NCBI GenBank assembly: GCA_003446545.1
Contig: DMAO01000303.1
Location: 1-10,069 of the forward strand
DNA: 10,069 nt
Origin: Sphaerochaeta sp.
GTDB taxonomy: Bacteria; Spirochaetota; Spirochaetia; Sphaerochaetales; Sphaerochaetaceae
Direction of reading: 5' to 3'
The position numbers were made by a program, and so were the translations under genes. Positions 1 to 7,728 of this stretch are shown piece by piece. Under the pieces are notes generated by a model, which was not told the origin of the DNA, ran no database searches, and saw only the letters and a program-made list of their open reading frames with translations. Position 1 is the first letter of the stretch. Each line of letters opens with the position of its first letter.

Positions 1-1777
1 AATCAATTATCAGATGCAGGTCATCCAGCTGCTGCTGGTTGAGGAACGAGGGGGAATCATCCATAGGACTGATACCCGCCGTATTCTTCGGGAATGCGAT
101 TACCTCATGGATTGAGGTCTCCCCACTCATGATCATGAGCATCCTGTCGATACCAGGGGCTATGCCGCCATGAGGGGGTGGCCCATACCTGAAGGCATTG
201 AGCAGGAAGCCGAAGCGTTCCTCAGCAGTCTCATCATCAAAGTTGCAGATGCGGAAAATACGCTTCTGCAACTCAACATCATGGATACGTATCGAGCCGC
301 TTGCTACCTCGTACCCGTTGAGTACCAAATCGTAAAGGTCTCCCTTCACACTGCCTGGATCAGCTTCCAGGGTGTCGAGGTACTGGCTCTGGGGCATGCT
401 GAACATATGGTGTGCAGCCTCCCAGTGACCTTCAGTCTCGTTGTACTCAAAGAGGGGGAAGTCGATGATCCAGCAGAACTCAAAGCTCTTGCGGATCAGA
501 TTGAGGTCCTTACCCAGTTTCGATCGCACAGCACTGAGGCTGGCACAACAACGCTTCCAGTTCTCATGGGCGACAAAGAGGATGAGGTCCCCTTCCTTTG
601 CCTCTACTTGGGAAACCAGCTCATCTTCCAATCCTGTGAAGAACTTGCTTACTCCACCGGAGAGGGAATTCTTTGCTCCCACCTTGATCCAAGCAAGGCC
701 CTTGGCCCCGTATATCTTTGCAGCATCCTCAAGTTCGGTGATGAACTTGCGGCTGAACTCCACTCCCTCGGTCTTTGGTGCGCAGAGGGCTTTCACATAC
801 CCTCCACCCGCAACAATATCCTTGAAGGTTGCGAAGCTGCTCTTCTGGGCGATTTCATTCATATCGGAGAGGGGAAGGCCAAAGCGGAGATCCGGCTTGT
901 CATTGCCATAGGTGTTCAAGCTGTCTTCATAGGAGAGTCTTCTGAAACTGACAGGAAGCTCTACATCCATGACCTCTTTGAATACATGGCCGAATAGCCC
1001 TTCCATAAGGGAGAGGACATCGTCGCGCTTTACAAAGCTCATCTCCAAGTCTAGCTGGGTGAACTCCAGCTGACGGTCTCCACGGGCGTCCTCATCACGG
1101 TAACAACGTGCGATCTGGAAGTACTTGTCAAAGCCCCCGACCATCAGGATCTGCTTGAAAAGCTGGGGACTCTGTGGAAGTGCATAGAACTTACCGGCAT
1201 AGAGACGACTGGGAACCACAAAGTCACGAGCCCCTTCAGGGGTGCTCTTGATGAGTGTTGGTGTCTCAATCTCATAGAAATCCTTACTTGCAAGATACTT
1301 TCTGATGGAGAAGATGAAGTCATGGCGAAGTTTCATTCTCTTTTGCATACCCTGGCTTCGCAAGTCAAGATAGCGGTACTTGAGGCGTAGGTCTTCACGT
1401 GTTTCCTTGCCATCGTCAAGCTGGAAGGGTAGCGGTGCACAGCGGGAGAGGATTTCGATCTTCTCTGCCTTGACTTCGATCTCACCGGTTGCCATCTCAG
1501 GGTTGACCATGGACTCGGGTCTGAGTCTTACAATACCAGTCACTGCTATGCAGAACTCCATCCTCAGCTCGCTGGCAGTACTCTGCAACTCAGCTGACGC
1601 ATCGTCATCGACCACAACTTGGGTAATGCCATAGCGGTCGCGTAGGTTGATGAAGTGTAGGGAGCCATGGTTTCGGTCCCGATGGACCCAACCGTTGAGG
1701 ACGACCTTCTTGTTGTCATCTGCCTTGGTCAGTGCTCCGCATGTCGCTGTTCGTTGTGTAAATAGTTCTTCTGCCAT
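1..1777 (-). CDS. aspS: Aspartyl-tRNA synthetase, bacterial type (C-terminal end cut by window edge)
   Basis: Class II aminoacyl-tRNA synthetase that charges tRNA with aspartate in the cytoplasm. My reverse-strand translation is open from the ATG at 1777 to the edge: 592 codons, about the full bacterial length (E. coli about 590), so only the last few residues and the stop are missing. Seen in order: N-terminal OB-fold anticodon-binding domain (about 1-110, with GWVHRDRNHGS at 29-39), motif 1 (IETPTL, 170-175), the aspartate-site stretch QSPQLFKQ (202-209), motif 2 (RCYRDEDARGDRQLEFTQ, 224-241), the bacterial GAD insertion (about 290-430), and motif 3 (GIAPGIDR, 538-545) followed by AFPKNTAG. 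The start has an AGGGG ribosome-binding site 6 nt upstream. His37 aligns with E. coli Leu30, a feature of non-discriminating enzymes (see findings). It lies 66 bp after carB on the same strand and may be partly cotranscribed with it. Confidence 0.97.
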   Translation of the reverse strand, partial: MAEELFTQRTATCGALTKADDNKKVVLNGWVHRDRNHGSLHFINLRDRYGITQVVVDDDASAELQSTASELRMEFCIAVTGIVRLRPESMVNPEMATGEIEVKAEKIEILSRCAPLPFQLDDGKETREDLRLKYRYLDLRSQGMQKRMKLRHDFIFSIRKYLASKDFYEIETPTLIKSTPEGARDFVVPSRLYAGKFYALPQSPQLFKQILMVGGFDKYFQIARCYRDEDARGDRQLEFTQLDLEMSFVKRDDVLSLMEGLFGHVFKEVMDVELPVSFRRLSYEDSLNTYGNDKPDLRFGLPLSDMNEIAQKSSFATFKDIVAGGGYVKALCAPKTEGVEFSRKFITELEDAAKIYGAKGLAWIKVGAKNSLSGGVSKFFTGLEDELVSQVEAKEGDLILFVAHENWKRCCASLSAVRSKLGKDLNLIRKSFEFCWIIDFPLFEYNETEGHWEAAHHMFSMPQSQYLDTLEADPGSVKGDLYDLVLNGYEVASGSIRIHDVELQKRIFRICNFDDETAEERFGFLLNAFRYGPPPHGGIAPGIDRMLMIMSGETSIHEVIAFPKNTAGISPMDDSPSFLNQQQLDDLHLIID

Positions 1778-1798
1778 ACCGGTCCCCTATCTGTGAAA

Positions 1799-1828
1799 AG
1801 TATTCCTATCCTATACTATGGATGGCAA
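1799..1828 (-). promoter_or_regulatory. Possible aspS promoter in the carB-aspS gap
   Basis: On the minus strand TTGCCA (1828-1823) and AATACT (1804-1799) are separated by 18 bp. They match the sigma-70 -35 box at 5 of 6 bases and the -10 box at 4 of 6. An overlapping alternative, TTGTCT with TAGGAT and a 17-bp spacer, is also present, so the exact boxes are uncertain. The 66-bp gap also contains a short inverted repeat, TGGCAA/TTGCCA (1842-1837 and 1828-1823), with no T-run after it, so there is no convincing terminator between carB and aspS. aspS may use both read-through and its own promoter. Confidence 0.3.
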
Positions 1829-1843
1829 AAAGACAATTGCCAG

Positions 1844-4800
1844 CTATTGGGGAAGTTCCCTTACCATAACCCTCTTTTTCTGCAGGAATTCGATTGCATC
1901 GACTGCCGCGATGGCGGCACTGGTTGTCGTGGTATAGGGGACCTTGAGGCGCATCGCCACGCTCCGTATCTCATCATCACTGGCATGGGCCAGGTATCCC
2001 ATCGGGGTGTTTATCACCAGGGCTATGGACTTCTCCTTGAGGTAGTCGGTGAGGTTGGGTTGTCCCTCGTGCACCTTTTGGACCACTTCACACAGGATTC
2101 CCTCATCAAAAAGGGAACGTGCAGTTCCCTTCGTGGCAGCTATCTGGAAGCCAAGGGCCTTAAGTTTTTTCACAACCGGCAGAATGGTCTTTCTGTCTTT
2201 CTTGTTGACACTTACCACAACCTTTCCTGAGGTAGGCAGGTTGTTCCCAGCACTGATCTGGCTCTTGGCAAAGGCTTCTCCAAAACTCTTTCCCAAGCCG
2301 ATGGACTCCCCGGTTGAACGCATCTCAGGGCCTAAGGCTGGGTCGACATTGCTGAAGCGGTCAAAGGAAAAGACTGCCTCCTTTACTGCCCAGCCAAGCA
2401 GGCATTTCCCTTCCCCTATGCCACCCTTCTTGCCTACCAACCTTTGGTGTACAAGATCCTCGTTCTCCCACACCCTTACGGCTACCTCCACGAGGTTTAC
2501 CCCGGAAGCCTTGGATATGAATGGCACTGTCCTTGAAGCCCTGGGGTTTACCTCAATGAGGTAGAGCAAGTCGTCCTTGACTGCAAACTGAATGTTCATC
2601 AGGCCCTGTACCTCCAGGGCGAGGGCAAGCTTGTGTGCCCACTCTTTCATCTGGGTAAGAATGGTAGGATTGGACTTGTAGGGGGGGAATACAGCCGCTG
2701 AGTCCCCGCTATGGATCCCTGCAGCTTCTATGTGCTGCAGGATTCCCCCGATATAGGTGCTCTGACCATCACAGACAGCATCGAGGTCATACTCAAAGGC
2801 ATCCTCAAGGAACTGGTCCAGCAGGATGGGAGCCTCTTTGCTAGAGCAGATGGCTTTCTTCTCTATGAGGTCTTCTATTGCCTTTCTGTCATATACAATG
2901 AACATTCCCCTTCCACCCAGTACATACGAGGGGCGGATAAGCACGGGATAGCCTACTTCCTCAGCCAGAGAGACAAGCTCTTTCTGGCTGTAGGCGGTCC
3001 TATTCTTAGGCTGGCGCAGTCCCAAGGCAGAGACGAGAGAGGAGAACTGCCCTCTGTCCCCTGCTTTCTCAAGTCCCTCCAAGGAGGTTCCCACAAGCTT
3101 TGCCCCACTTGTCTTGAGCTTGCTTGCAATATTGAGGGGCGTCTGTCCGCCTAGCTGTACGACTATGTTGTTTGTGCGTTCGCGTAACAGGATTTCCTTC
3201 GCTTCCTCTGATCCCAACGCTTCTATGTAGAGACGGTCGCTGATGTTGAAGTCGGTGGAGACTGTCTCTGGATTGCTGTTGACCATGATGGTTTTCTTTC
3301 CAAGCTTTCTGTAGGCAAGGGATGCAAGGGTGCAGCAGGTATCAAACTCCAAGCCCTGGCCTATCCTGTTGGGCCCGCTTGCCAGAATGACCACGGCCTC
3401 CTCGCCTAGTAGGGGTGCCTCATCGGTTTCCCCATAGGTTGTGTATAGGTAGGGTGTGATGGCTTGGAACTCACCAGCACAGGTATCGACATAGTGGGTG
3501 ACAGGGTGAAGTTCGTACGCATACCGAAGCCGTTCAATACAGCTCTCTTCTGTCTTGAGGAGGGTTGCAATCCTCTTGTCACTCATTCCGGCCATCTTAG
3601 CCTCTAGGAGTATATCCCTATCGAGGCCCTGCTGAAGGCGTTTGTCCAGCCTGCTCTGCTCTACCAGCAGATGGACAAACCATGGGTCAAAGCCTGTGAT
3701 ATCGGAGATTTCTGAGGCTACAGACTCCCCTTGCCTACACAATTGGGTATATGCTGCAAGGATTCGTAGAGGGTGTGCACTTCTGAGTAGTACCTCTACT
3801 TCAGAGATGCCATAGCGATACTCTTCGGTGAGGTCTGTGAGCCCTTCAAGTTTCTGCTCTGATGATCGGAGAGCCTTGTTCAAGGCCTCAAGGGCTGTCC
3901 TGCCCAAGGCGAGGGCCTCCCCTACACTGCGCATCTGCGTCCCCAAGGCAGAGCTGGGAAGGGGGAACTTCTCCAGTTCAAAGCGGGGGACTTTCACAGC
4001 ACAGTAGTCAAGGGCTGGCTCAAAGCACGATACCGACTCACCGGTTATCTCATTTATGATTTCATCGAGGGTATAGCCCACTGCAAGCTTTGCAGAACAG
4101 CGTGCTATAGGAAACCCTGTTGCCTTGCTGGCGAGGGCTGAGGAACGCGACACCCTTGGGTTCATTTCGATGACCACCATCTTGCCGCTTTTCGGGTCTA
4201 TGGCAAACTGGACATTGCTGCCTCCACACTCAACGCCTACTGCCCGTAGGATGGCGATGGAGGCATCACGCATCTTCTGGTATTGGCCTTCATCGAGGGT
4301 CTGGATGGGAGCGATGGTTATGCTGTCTCCCGTATGGACTCCCATAGGGTCGATGTTTTCGATTGAGCAGACAATGATGGCATTATCCAACTTGTCGCGC
4401 ATCACCTCCATCTCAAATTCCTTCCACCCAATCAGGGACTCTTCAATGAGGGCCTCATGTGTGGGGCTGGTCTCTAGGGCATGTTCCAGAAAAAGGGGCA
4501 ATTCCTCATGGGTGAAGGCTATCGCCCCCGCCATACCTCCCAAGGTGTAGGAGGGGCGGATAATGAGCGGCAGGCCCATGCTCGCCTCCAAGGCGAGGCC
4601 TTCTTCTAGGGTGTGGATGATTGTGCTCTTGGCACTTTCCAAACCAAGCCCCTCAACAATCTTCTTGAAAGAGCCACGGTCTTCCGCCAGACCAATTGAT
4701 TCAATGGACGCTCCTATGACCTCTACACCGTACTGTCTGAGCAGCCCTAGCCGCTCCAGTTCCAAGGTAAGGTTCAAGGCCGTCTGTCCTCCCATGGTGG

Positions 4801-5062
4801 AGAGGATGGCATCAGGTTGTTCGCGCTGGAATATCTGTTCGATATACTCAGGCCTCAGAGGATCCATATATATGTGGTCAGCGATGCCCGGCGTTGTCAT
4901 GACGGTTGCCGGATTGGGATTGGCCAGGGTGACTTCATAGCCCTCTTCCTTGAGAGCCTTCACCGCCTGTGTTCCACTGTAGTCGAATTCACAAGCCTGG
5001 CCGATGACTATCGGGCCGCTTCCCACTACGAGGATCCTCTTGATATCTGTTCGTGCGCTCAT
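1844..5062 (-). CDS. carB: Carbamoyl-phosphate synthase, large (ammonia/ATP) subunit
   Basis: Makes carbamoyl phosphate from bicarbonate, two ATP and ammonia channelled from CarA, feeding arginine and pyrimidine synthesis. The 1072-aa product is almost the length of E. coli CarB (1073), and key positions share its numbering: R129, R169, E215, H243, E299, N301 and R303 are all present. Domain order: carboxyphosphate ATP-grasp half (1 to about 400, starting RILVVGSGPIVIGQACEFDY), oligomerisation domain (about 400-550), carbamoyl-phosphate ATP-grasp half (about 550-935, with SGPNRIGQGLEFD and IEVNPRASR), and C-terminal MGS-like allosteric domain (about 935-1072, with KVHEGQPN and NTPMG). I chose the ATG at 5062, which overlaps the carA stop as ATGA and has GGGAG upstream. 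The frame extends 15 codons further, but that extension lies inside carA. The first glycine-rich loop (175-180) reads GGMAGA, unlike GGSGGG in E. coli. Confidence 0.98.
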   Translation of the reverse strand: MSARTDIKRILVVGSGPIVIGQACEFDYSGTQAVKALKEEGYEVTLANPNPATVMTTPGIADHIYMDPLRPEYIEQIFQREQPDAILSTMGGQTALNLTLELERLGLLRQYGVEVIGASIESIGLAEDRGSFKKIVEGLGLESAKSTIIHTLEEGLALEASMGLPLIIRPSYTLGGMAGAIAFTHEELPLFLEHALETSPTHEALIEESLIGWKEFEMEVMRDKLDNAIIVCSIENIDPMGVHTGDSITIAPIQTLDEGQYQKMRDASIAILRAVGVECGGSNVQFAIDPKSGKMVVIEMNPRVSRSSALASKATGFPIARCSAKLAVGYTLDEIINEITGESVSCFEPALDYCAVKVPRFELEKFPLPSSALGTQMRSVGEALALGRTALEALNKALRSSEQKLEGLTDLTEEYRYGISEVEVLLRSAHPLRILAAYTQLCRQGESVASEISDITGFDPWFVHLLVEQSRLDKRLQQGLDRDILLEAKMAGMSDKRIATLLKTEESCIERLRYAYELHPVTHYVDTCAGEFQAITPYLYTTYGETDEAPLLGEEAVVILASGPNRIGQGLEFDTCCTLASLAYRKLGKKTIMVNSNPETVSTDFNISDRLYIEALGSEEAKEILLRERTNNIVVQLGGQTPLNIASKLKTSGAKLVGTSLEGLEKAGDRGQFSSLVSALGLRQPKNRTAYSQKELVSLAEEVGYPVLIRPSYVLGGRGMFIVYDRKAIEDLIEKKAICSSKEAPILLDQFLEDAFEYDLDAVCDGQSTYIGGILQHIEAAGIHSGDSAAVFPPYKSNPTILTQMKEWAHKLALALEVQGLMNIQFAVKDDLLYLIEVNPRASRTVPFISKASGVNLVEVAVRVWENEDLVHQRLVGKKGGIGEGKCLLGWAVKEAVFSFDRFSNVDPALGPEMRSTGESIGLGKSFGEAFAKSQISAGNNLPTSGKVVVSVNKKDRKTILPVVKKLKALGFQIAATKGTARSLFDEGILCEVVQKVHEGQPNLTDYLKEKSIALVINTPMGYLAHASDDEIRSVAMRLKVPYTTTTSAAIAAVDAIEFLQKKRVMVRELPQ

Positions 5063-6216
5063 GATTTTTCTCCCTGGGCGATGCTGATGAACCGGTCGAA
5101 TATCCAAGACCCATCATGGGGGCCTGGGGATGCTTCGGGGTGGAATTGGACAGAAGCTATGGGTTTTTCCTTATGCCAAAGTCCTTCGATGGTTTGGTCG
5201 TTTGCATTGATGAACCACCTAAGAACACAGGAGGGCAAGGATGAAGCCTCACTCATATAGCCGTGGTTCTGGCTGGTCACAAAGGTCCGCCCAGAGAAGA
5301 GGTCCCTAACGGGATGGTTTGCCCCATGATGGCCGAACTTCATCTTGGTAGTTCTCCCTCCCAGTGCAAGCGTCAGGATCTGGTGACCGAGGCAGATGCC
5401 TACGGTCGGCAGGATCTCCATCACTGTCTTGGTCGAGGCAACCGCTTCGGGAAGCATCATGGGGTCCCCAGGTCCATTGGAGAGGAAGAGAGCATCACAG
5501 TTGTGGCTCAGGACCTCTGCAGAAGTTGAAGAGCTGGGCAACAGGGTGACCGCTGCGTTACGCTTGTATAGTTCGGCTATGATGGAGCTCTTGATGCCGA
5601 AGTCTACAAGGGCAAACCGGATGATCGGGGATGTGGGCGTAGGTACCGAAGAGGGAGGGTCGACCAGCGGTGCTCTGACCGACACTCCTTCAATGAGGTT
5701 ACGCTCTGAGATTGCGGGCAAAAAGCTAAGGGTCTTTAAAGCTTGTGTTTTCTCTGACATAGTCAGACTGGTATGCCCATTTCGAAACAACAGGGCATTG
5801 CAAGAGCCTGTTTCACGAAGGTGTAAGGTCAAAGCCCTGGTGTCGATACCACTAATTCCACAAACGCCTGTTTCTTGCATGAAGGCATCTAAAGAGACCC
5901 TCTCCAAGGGAAGAGGGCCTTCATACAGTGATCGGATGATGAGAGCCGAAGAGGGAACTGCGATGGGGCAGTGCGTACTCTCAGAAAAGAGAGGCTCACA
6001 CCCATAGTTTCCAATGTGTGGACTTGTCATGACCACCATTTGCCCATGGTAGGAGGGGTCTGTGAGGATTTGCTGGTAACCACACATGCTGGTGTTGAAG
6101 ACCACCTCCCCAAATAGAGGTTGTGTATCCAGTTCCGTATAGAGAGGAGCTCTCTTTCCGAACCCCTTGCCGGTGAAGGTCATTCCATCTTCTAGGATGA
6201 GAAAGGTTGTTTCCAT
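5059..6216 (-). CDS. carA: Carbamoyl-phosphate synthase, small (glutaminase) subunit
   Basis: Hydrolyses glutamine and passes ammonia to CarB. The product is 385 aa (E. coli 382). The N-terminal CPSase small-chain domain (about 1-150) shows GEVVFNTSMCGYQQILTDPSY and GISGIDTRALT. The C-terminal class I glutamine amidotransferase domain (about 198-380) has SNGPGDP (246-252), the nucleophile elbow GICLGHQ with Cys275, and the remaining catalytic residues in QFHPEASPGPHD (His359, Glu361). I chose the ATG at 6216 because conserved sequence begins there and AAAGGGAG lies just upstream. The frame stays open to 6348, but that part is AT-rich leader DNA containing the operator-like sites. The stop overlaps the carB start by four bases, implying translational coupling and 1:1 synthesis. 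Confidence 0.98.
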   Translation of the reverse strand: METTFLILEDGMTFTGKGFGKRAPLYTELDTQPLFGEVVFNTSMCGYQQILTDPSYHGQMVVMTSPHIGNYGCEPLFSESTHCPIAVPSSALIIRSLYEGPLPLERVSLDAFMQETGVCGISGIDTRALTLHLRETGSCNALLFRNGHTSLTMSEKTQALKTLSFLPAISERNLIEGVSVRAPLVDPPSSVPTPTSPIIRFALVDFGIKSSIIAELYKRNAAVTLLPSSSTSAEVLSHNCDALFLSNGPGDPMMLPEAVASTKTVMEILPTVGICLGHQILTLALGGRTTKMKFGHHGANHPVRDLFSGRTFVTSQNHGYMSEASSLPSCVLRWFINANDQTIEGLWHKEKPIASVQFHPEASPGPHDGSWIFDRFISIAQGEKS

Positions 6217-6261
6217 TATCGCTCCCTTTGTCCAAATTGTTGGGAGAATACCTAATTTTCC

Positions 6262-6292
6262 GTATTTATGCAACATAAATATGCATAAATAC
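6262..6292. repeat. Perfect 11-bp inverted repeat, candidate operator of carAB
   Basis: The arms GTATTTATGCA (6262-6272) and TGCATAAATAC (6282-6292) are exact reverse complements around a 9-base spacer that itself contains CATAAATA, so the motif recurs in both orientations. The site is 46-76 bases upstream of the carA start codon. It lacks the GC-rich stem and T-tract of a terminator. The symmetry and position suggest a dimeric repressor site, although the regulator cannot be named from sequence. Confidence 0.55.
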
Positions 6293-6300
6293 ACCAATAT

Positions 6301-6318
6301 TTTGAATAAAAATACAAA
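6301..6318. promoter_or_regulatory. ARG-box-like site (candidate ArgR operator)
   Basis: TTTGAATAAAAATACAAA matches the 18-base E. coli ARG box consensus WNTGAATWWWWATTCANW at every position except one (A for T at 6314). It is about 85-102 bases upstream of the carA ATG, and its centre is about 32 bp (three helical turns) from the centre of the inverted repeat at 6262-6292. carAB is a known ArgR target in enterobacteria, and in other bacteria arginine represses carbamoyl-phosphate synthase. AT-rich DNA can match such a consensus by chance, so this remains a candidate. Confidence 0.45.
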
Positions 6319-6368
6319 ATACAACAAAAGTAGAAGTAATCGCAACAATGTAGTGACTGGAGAGCTCC

Positions 6369-6374
6369 ATTATA
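6369..6374 (-). promoter_or_regulatory. Candidate -10 box for carA
   Basis: The minus strand reads TATAAT here, an exact sigma-70 -10 hexamer, about 150 bases upstream of the carA start. Transcription from it would cross the ARG-box-like site and the inverted repeat, placing both in the leader. No good -35 box sits 16-18 bp upstream. A weaker alternative nearer the gene, TTGCGA-18-TATTTT, would place the ARG-like box at the promoter itself. Confidence 0.3.
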
Positions 6375-6535
6375 AACTACATATATTGGATTAGTTACAT
6401 TGACGGTTTGACTCTTCTCATACATGGCATTTACAGAAAGTTTTTAGAAAGCTTAAAGCATTATCTGCAGAAACATCTCTTAATTGCAGAGGAGCATGAA
6501 GTATGGTAGGGTACAATCTGAAAGGAAATATCAAT

Positions 6536-7663
6536 ATGGCAAGATTGGATTCTCTCTCGGTCAGTGGTTTTAAATCGATACGAGAAATGGATTCCCTACC
6601 CCTTACAAAACTAAATCTTCTCATTGGTGCCAATGGATCAGGTAAAAGTAATTTCCTCGAACTGTTCAAACTTCTTCGCGCAAGCATGCAACTTCCTCTG
6701 CCAGGGTTTAAAGAAACAGATCTTAAGAAATATGTTTTAGATTCTGGTGTTGCTGCAGATTTTTTATATAAAGGAAAATCTGAAGCAACTCAGATCAACT
6801 TTAAGCTGGACTTTGGAGAGAATGGTTATGGGATGGTATTAGTCCCGACCCAAGATGACCTACTTCGTATAGATTCGGAAGGAACGTATCATAAAGGTAC
6901 GGATCATTGGTATAGTCTACATTCTCCGGATGGTTTTACTCCTGCCCTATTGGCAGACAAGGATACCGAAGGGGTGTTTTCGAAACATGGTGTTGGCTAC
7001 TATGTATATGAATCAATAAAGAACTGGCAAATGTACCATTTTCATGATACCGGACGGCTATCTCCAATTAAATCATCTCAAAATGTCTTTGATTATGGGT
7101 ATTTGCGCTTTGATGGTTCAAATTTAGCCAGCTATCTTCTGTATCTTAAGGGCCATCCTCATCATAGTTTTTTCTACTCCCAGATAGTGGAAGCGGTGCG
7201 CCAGGTAGCACCGTTTTTTGATGATTTTATTTTGGAGGCGAATCCTCAAGATCTAGTAAGACTGCTGTGGAAGCAAAAAGGATCAGATTATCCTATGAAA
7301 CCCCAGTCTCTTTCCGATGGGACTCTTCGCTTTATCTGTCTCGCTACGGTTCTTTTGCAGCCAAAGCATCCTGATACCATCATCATTGACGAACCTGAAC
7401 TTGGACTTCATCCCTATGCAATTGGCCTTTTGGCAGAACTCATGCAAGCAAGATCTACTGACACCCAACTTATTGTGGCAACTCAATCGCCTGCTTTGAT
7501 CAGTCACTTTAAGCCTGAAGATATTATTGTTTGTGACCGTATGGAAGGACAGTCTACCTTTACCCGGCTGAATTCTAATTCATTGGATGTTTGGTTGGAA
7601 GATTATTCTCTTGGTGAGCTATGGACAAAGGGTGTTCTTCTTGGTGGTCCTGTACATGAATGA
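6536..7663 (+). CDS. AAA/ABC-type ATPase (COG4637-like), probable ATPase of a two-gene defence-type module
   Basis: A 375-aa soluble ATPase with a single ABC/SMC-like head. Seen: N-terminal LSVSGFKSI (7-15), Walker A GANGSGKS (31-38), an ABC-signature-like LSDGTLRF (259-266), Walker B TIIIDEPELGLHP (281-293, with catalytic-type Glu286), and a switch segment VATQSPALI (314-322). The middle region (about 50-250) has no recognisable domain. I recognise this architecture as that of predicted ATPases (COG4637/AAA_21) usually followed by a DUF4276 TOPRIM-like partner and common in defence islands; the function is inferred. I chose ATG 6536 because homologues typically begin MARL..L.V.GFKSI and AAAGGA lies 9 nt upstream. 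ATG 6503 is a real alternative: it adds 11 residues and has AGAGGAG 8 nt upstream. The gene is more AT-rich than carAB, consistent with transfer, and its partner appears to be cut off (7656-7676). Confidence 0.85.
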   Translation: MARLDSLSVSGFKSIREMDSLPLTKLNLLIGANGSGKSNFLELFKLLRASMQLPLPGFKETDLKKYVLDSGVAADFLYKGKSEATQINFKLDFGENGYGMVLVPTQDDLLRIDSEGTYHKGTDHWYSLHSPDGFTPALLADKDTEGVFSKHGVGYYVYESIKNWQMYHFHDTGRLSPIKSSQNVFDYGYLRFDGSNLASYLLYLKGHPHHSFFYSQIVEAVRQVAPFFDDFILEANPQDLVRLLWKQKGSDYPMKPQSLSDGTLRFICLATVLLQPKHPDTIIIDEPELGLHPYAIGLLAELMQARSTDTQLIVATQSPALISHFKPEDIIVCDRMEGQSTFTRLNSNSLDVWLEDYSLGELWTKGVLLGGPVHE

Positions 7664-7676
7664 GGTAGTAATCTAA
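7656..7676 (+). pseudogene. Six-codon 5' remnant of a probable DUF4276 partner gene
   Basis: An ATG overlaps the last codons of the ATPase gene and reads MNEVVI before TAA. COG4637-type ATPase genes are typically followed, with overlap, by a DUF4276 gene whose product starts with a short beta strand leading into a VEG.TE motif. MNEVVI fits that first strand, but the motif is missing because the sequence becomes the start of the IS66-type element. Six residues cannot prove family membership; the support is the overlap, the context and the abrupt end. The rest of the gene should lie beyond the right end of the element, outside the window. Confidence 0.4.
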
Positions 7677-7728
7677 GAATGAATTCTCGTAACTATTCAG
7701 CCAGAATCGAAAGAATCGTAAAAAGCTC

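Larger units (their letters stand above)
6217..6535. other. Divergent intergenic control region between carA and the ATPase gene
   Basis: This 319-bp stretch separates the minus-strand carA from the plus-strand ATPase gene and must hold promoters for both. The carA-proximal half (about 6241-6350) is very AT-rich and contains an 11-bp inverted repeat and an ARG-box-like site. The half nearer the ATPase gene has two closely spaced TTGAC motifs on the plus strand (6400-6404 and 6408-6412), but neither has a good -10 box 16-18 bp downstream, so I could not assign that promoter. I saw no coding frame with recognisable protein features and no tRNA-like or riboswitch-like structure. It also marks the boundary between the housekeeping block and accessory DNA. 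Confidence 0.6.

Noticed and set aside
170..997. Long plus-strand open frame of 275 codons opposite aspS
   Set aside because: It is antisense to the conserved aspS sequence, shows no recognisable motif and no good ribosome-binding site, and is explained by codon bias of the real gene.
1823..1842. Short inverted repeat after carB as a transcription terminator
   Set aside because: The stem is only 6 bp with an 8-base loop and no T-run follows it in the direction of transcription.
5063..5107. Fifteen-codon N-terminal extension of carB
   Set aside because: It lies wholly within carA, whereas the ATG at 5062 has an upstream GGGAG, forms an ATGA overlap and gives numbering that matches E. coli CarB.
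6217..6348. In-frame extension of carA giving a hydrophobic leucine/phenylalanine-rich N-terminus resembling a signal peptide
   Set aside because: CarA is cytoplasmic, and conserved sequence and a good ribosome-binding site point to the ATG at 6216. The apparent hydrophobic leader is the AT-rich control region read as protein.
6418..6687. Minus-strand 89-codon frame overlapping the start of the ATPase gene
   Set aside because: It is antisense to the Walker A region of a clear ATPase and shows no protein-family features.
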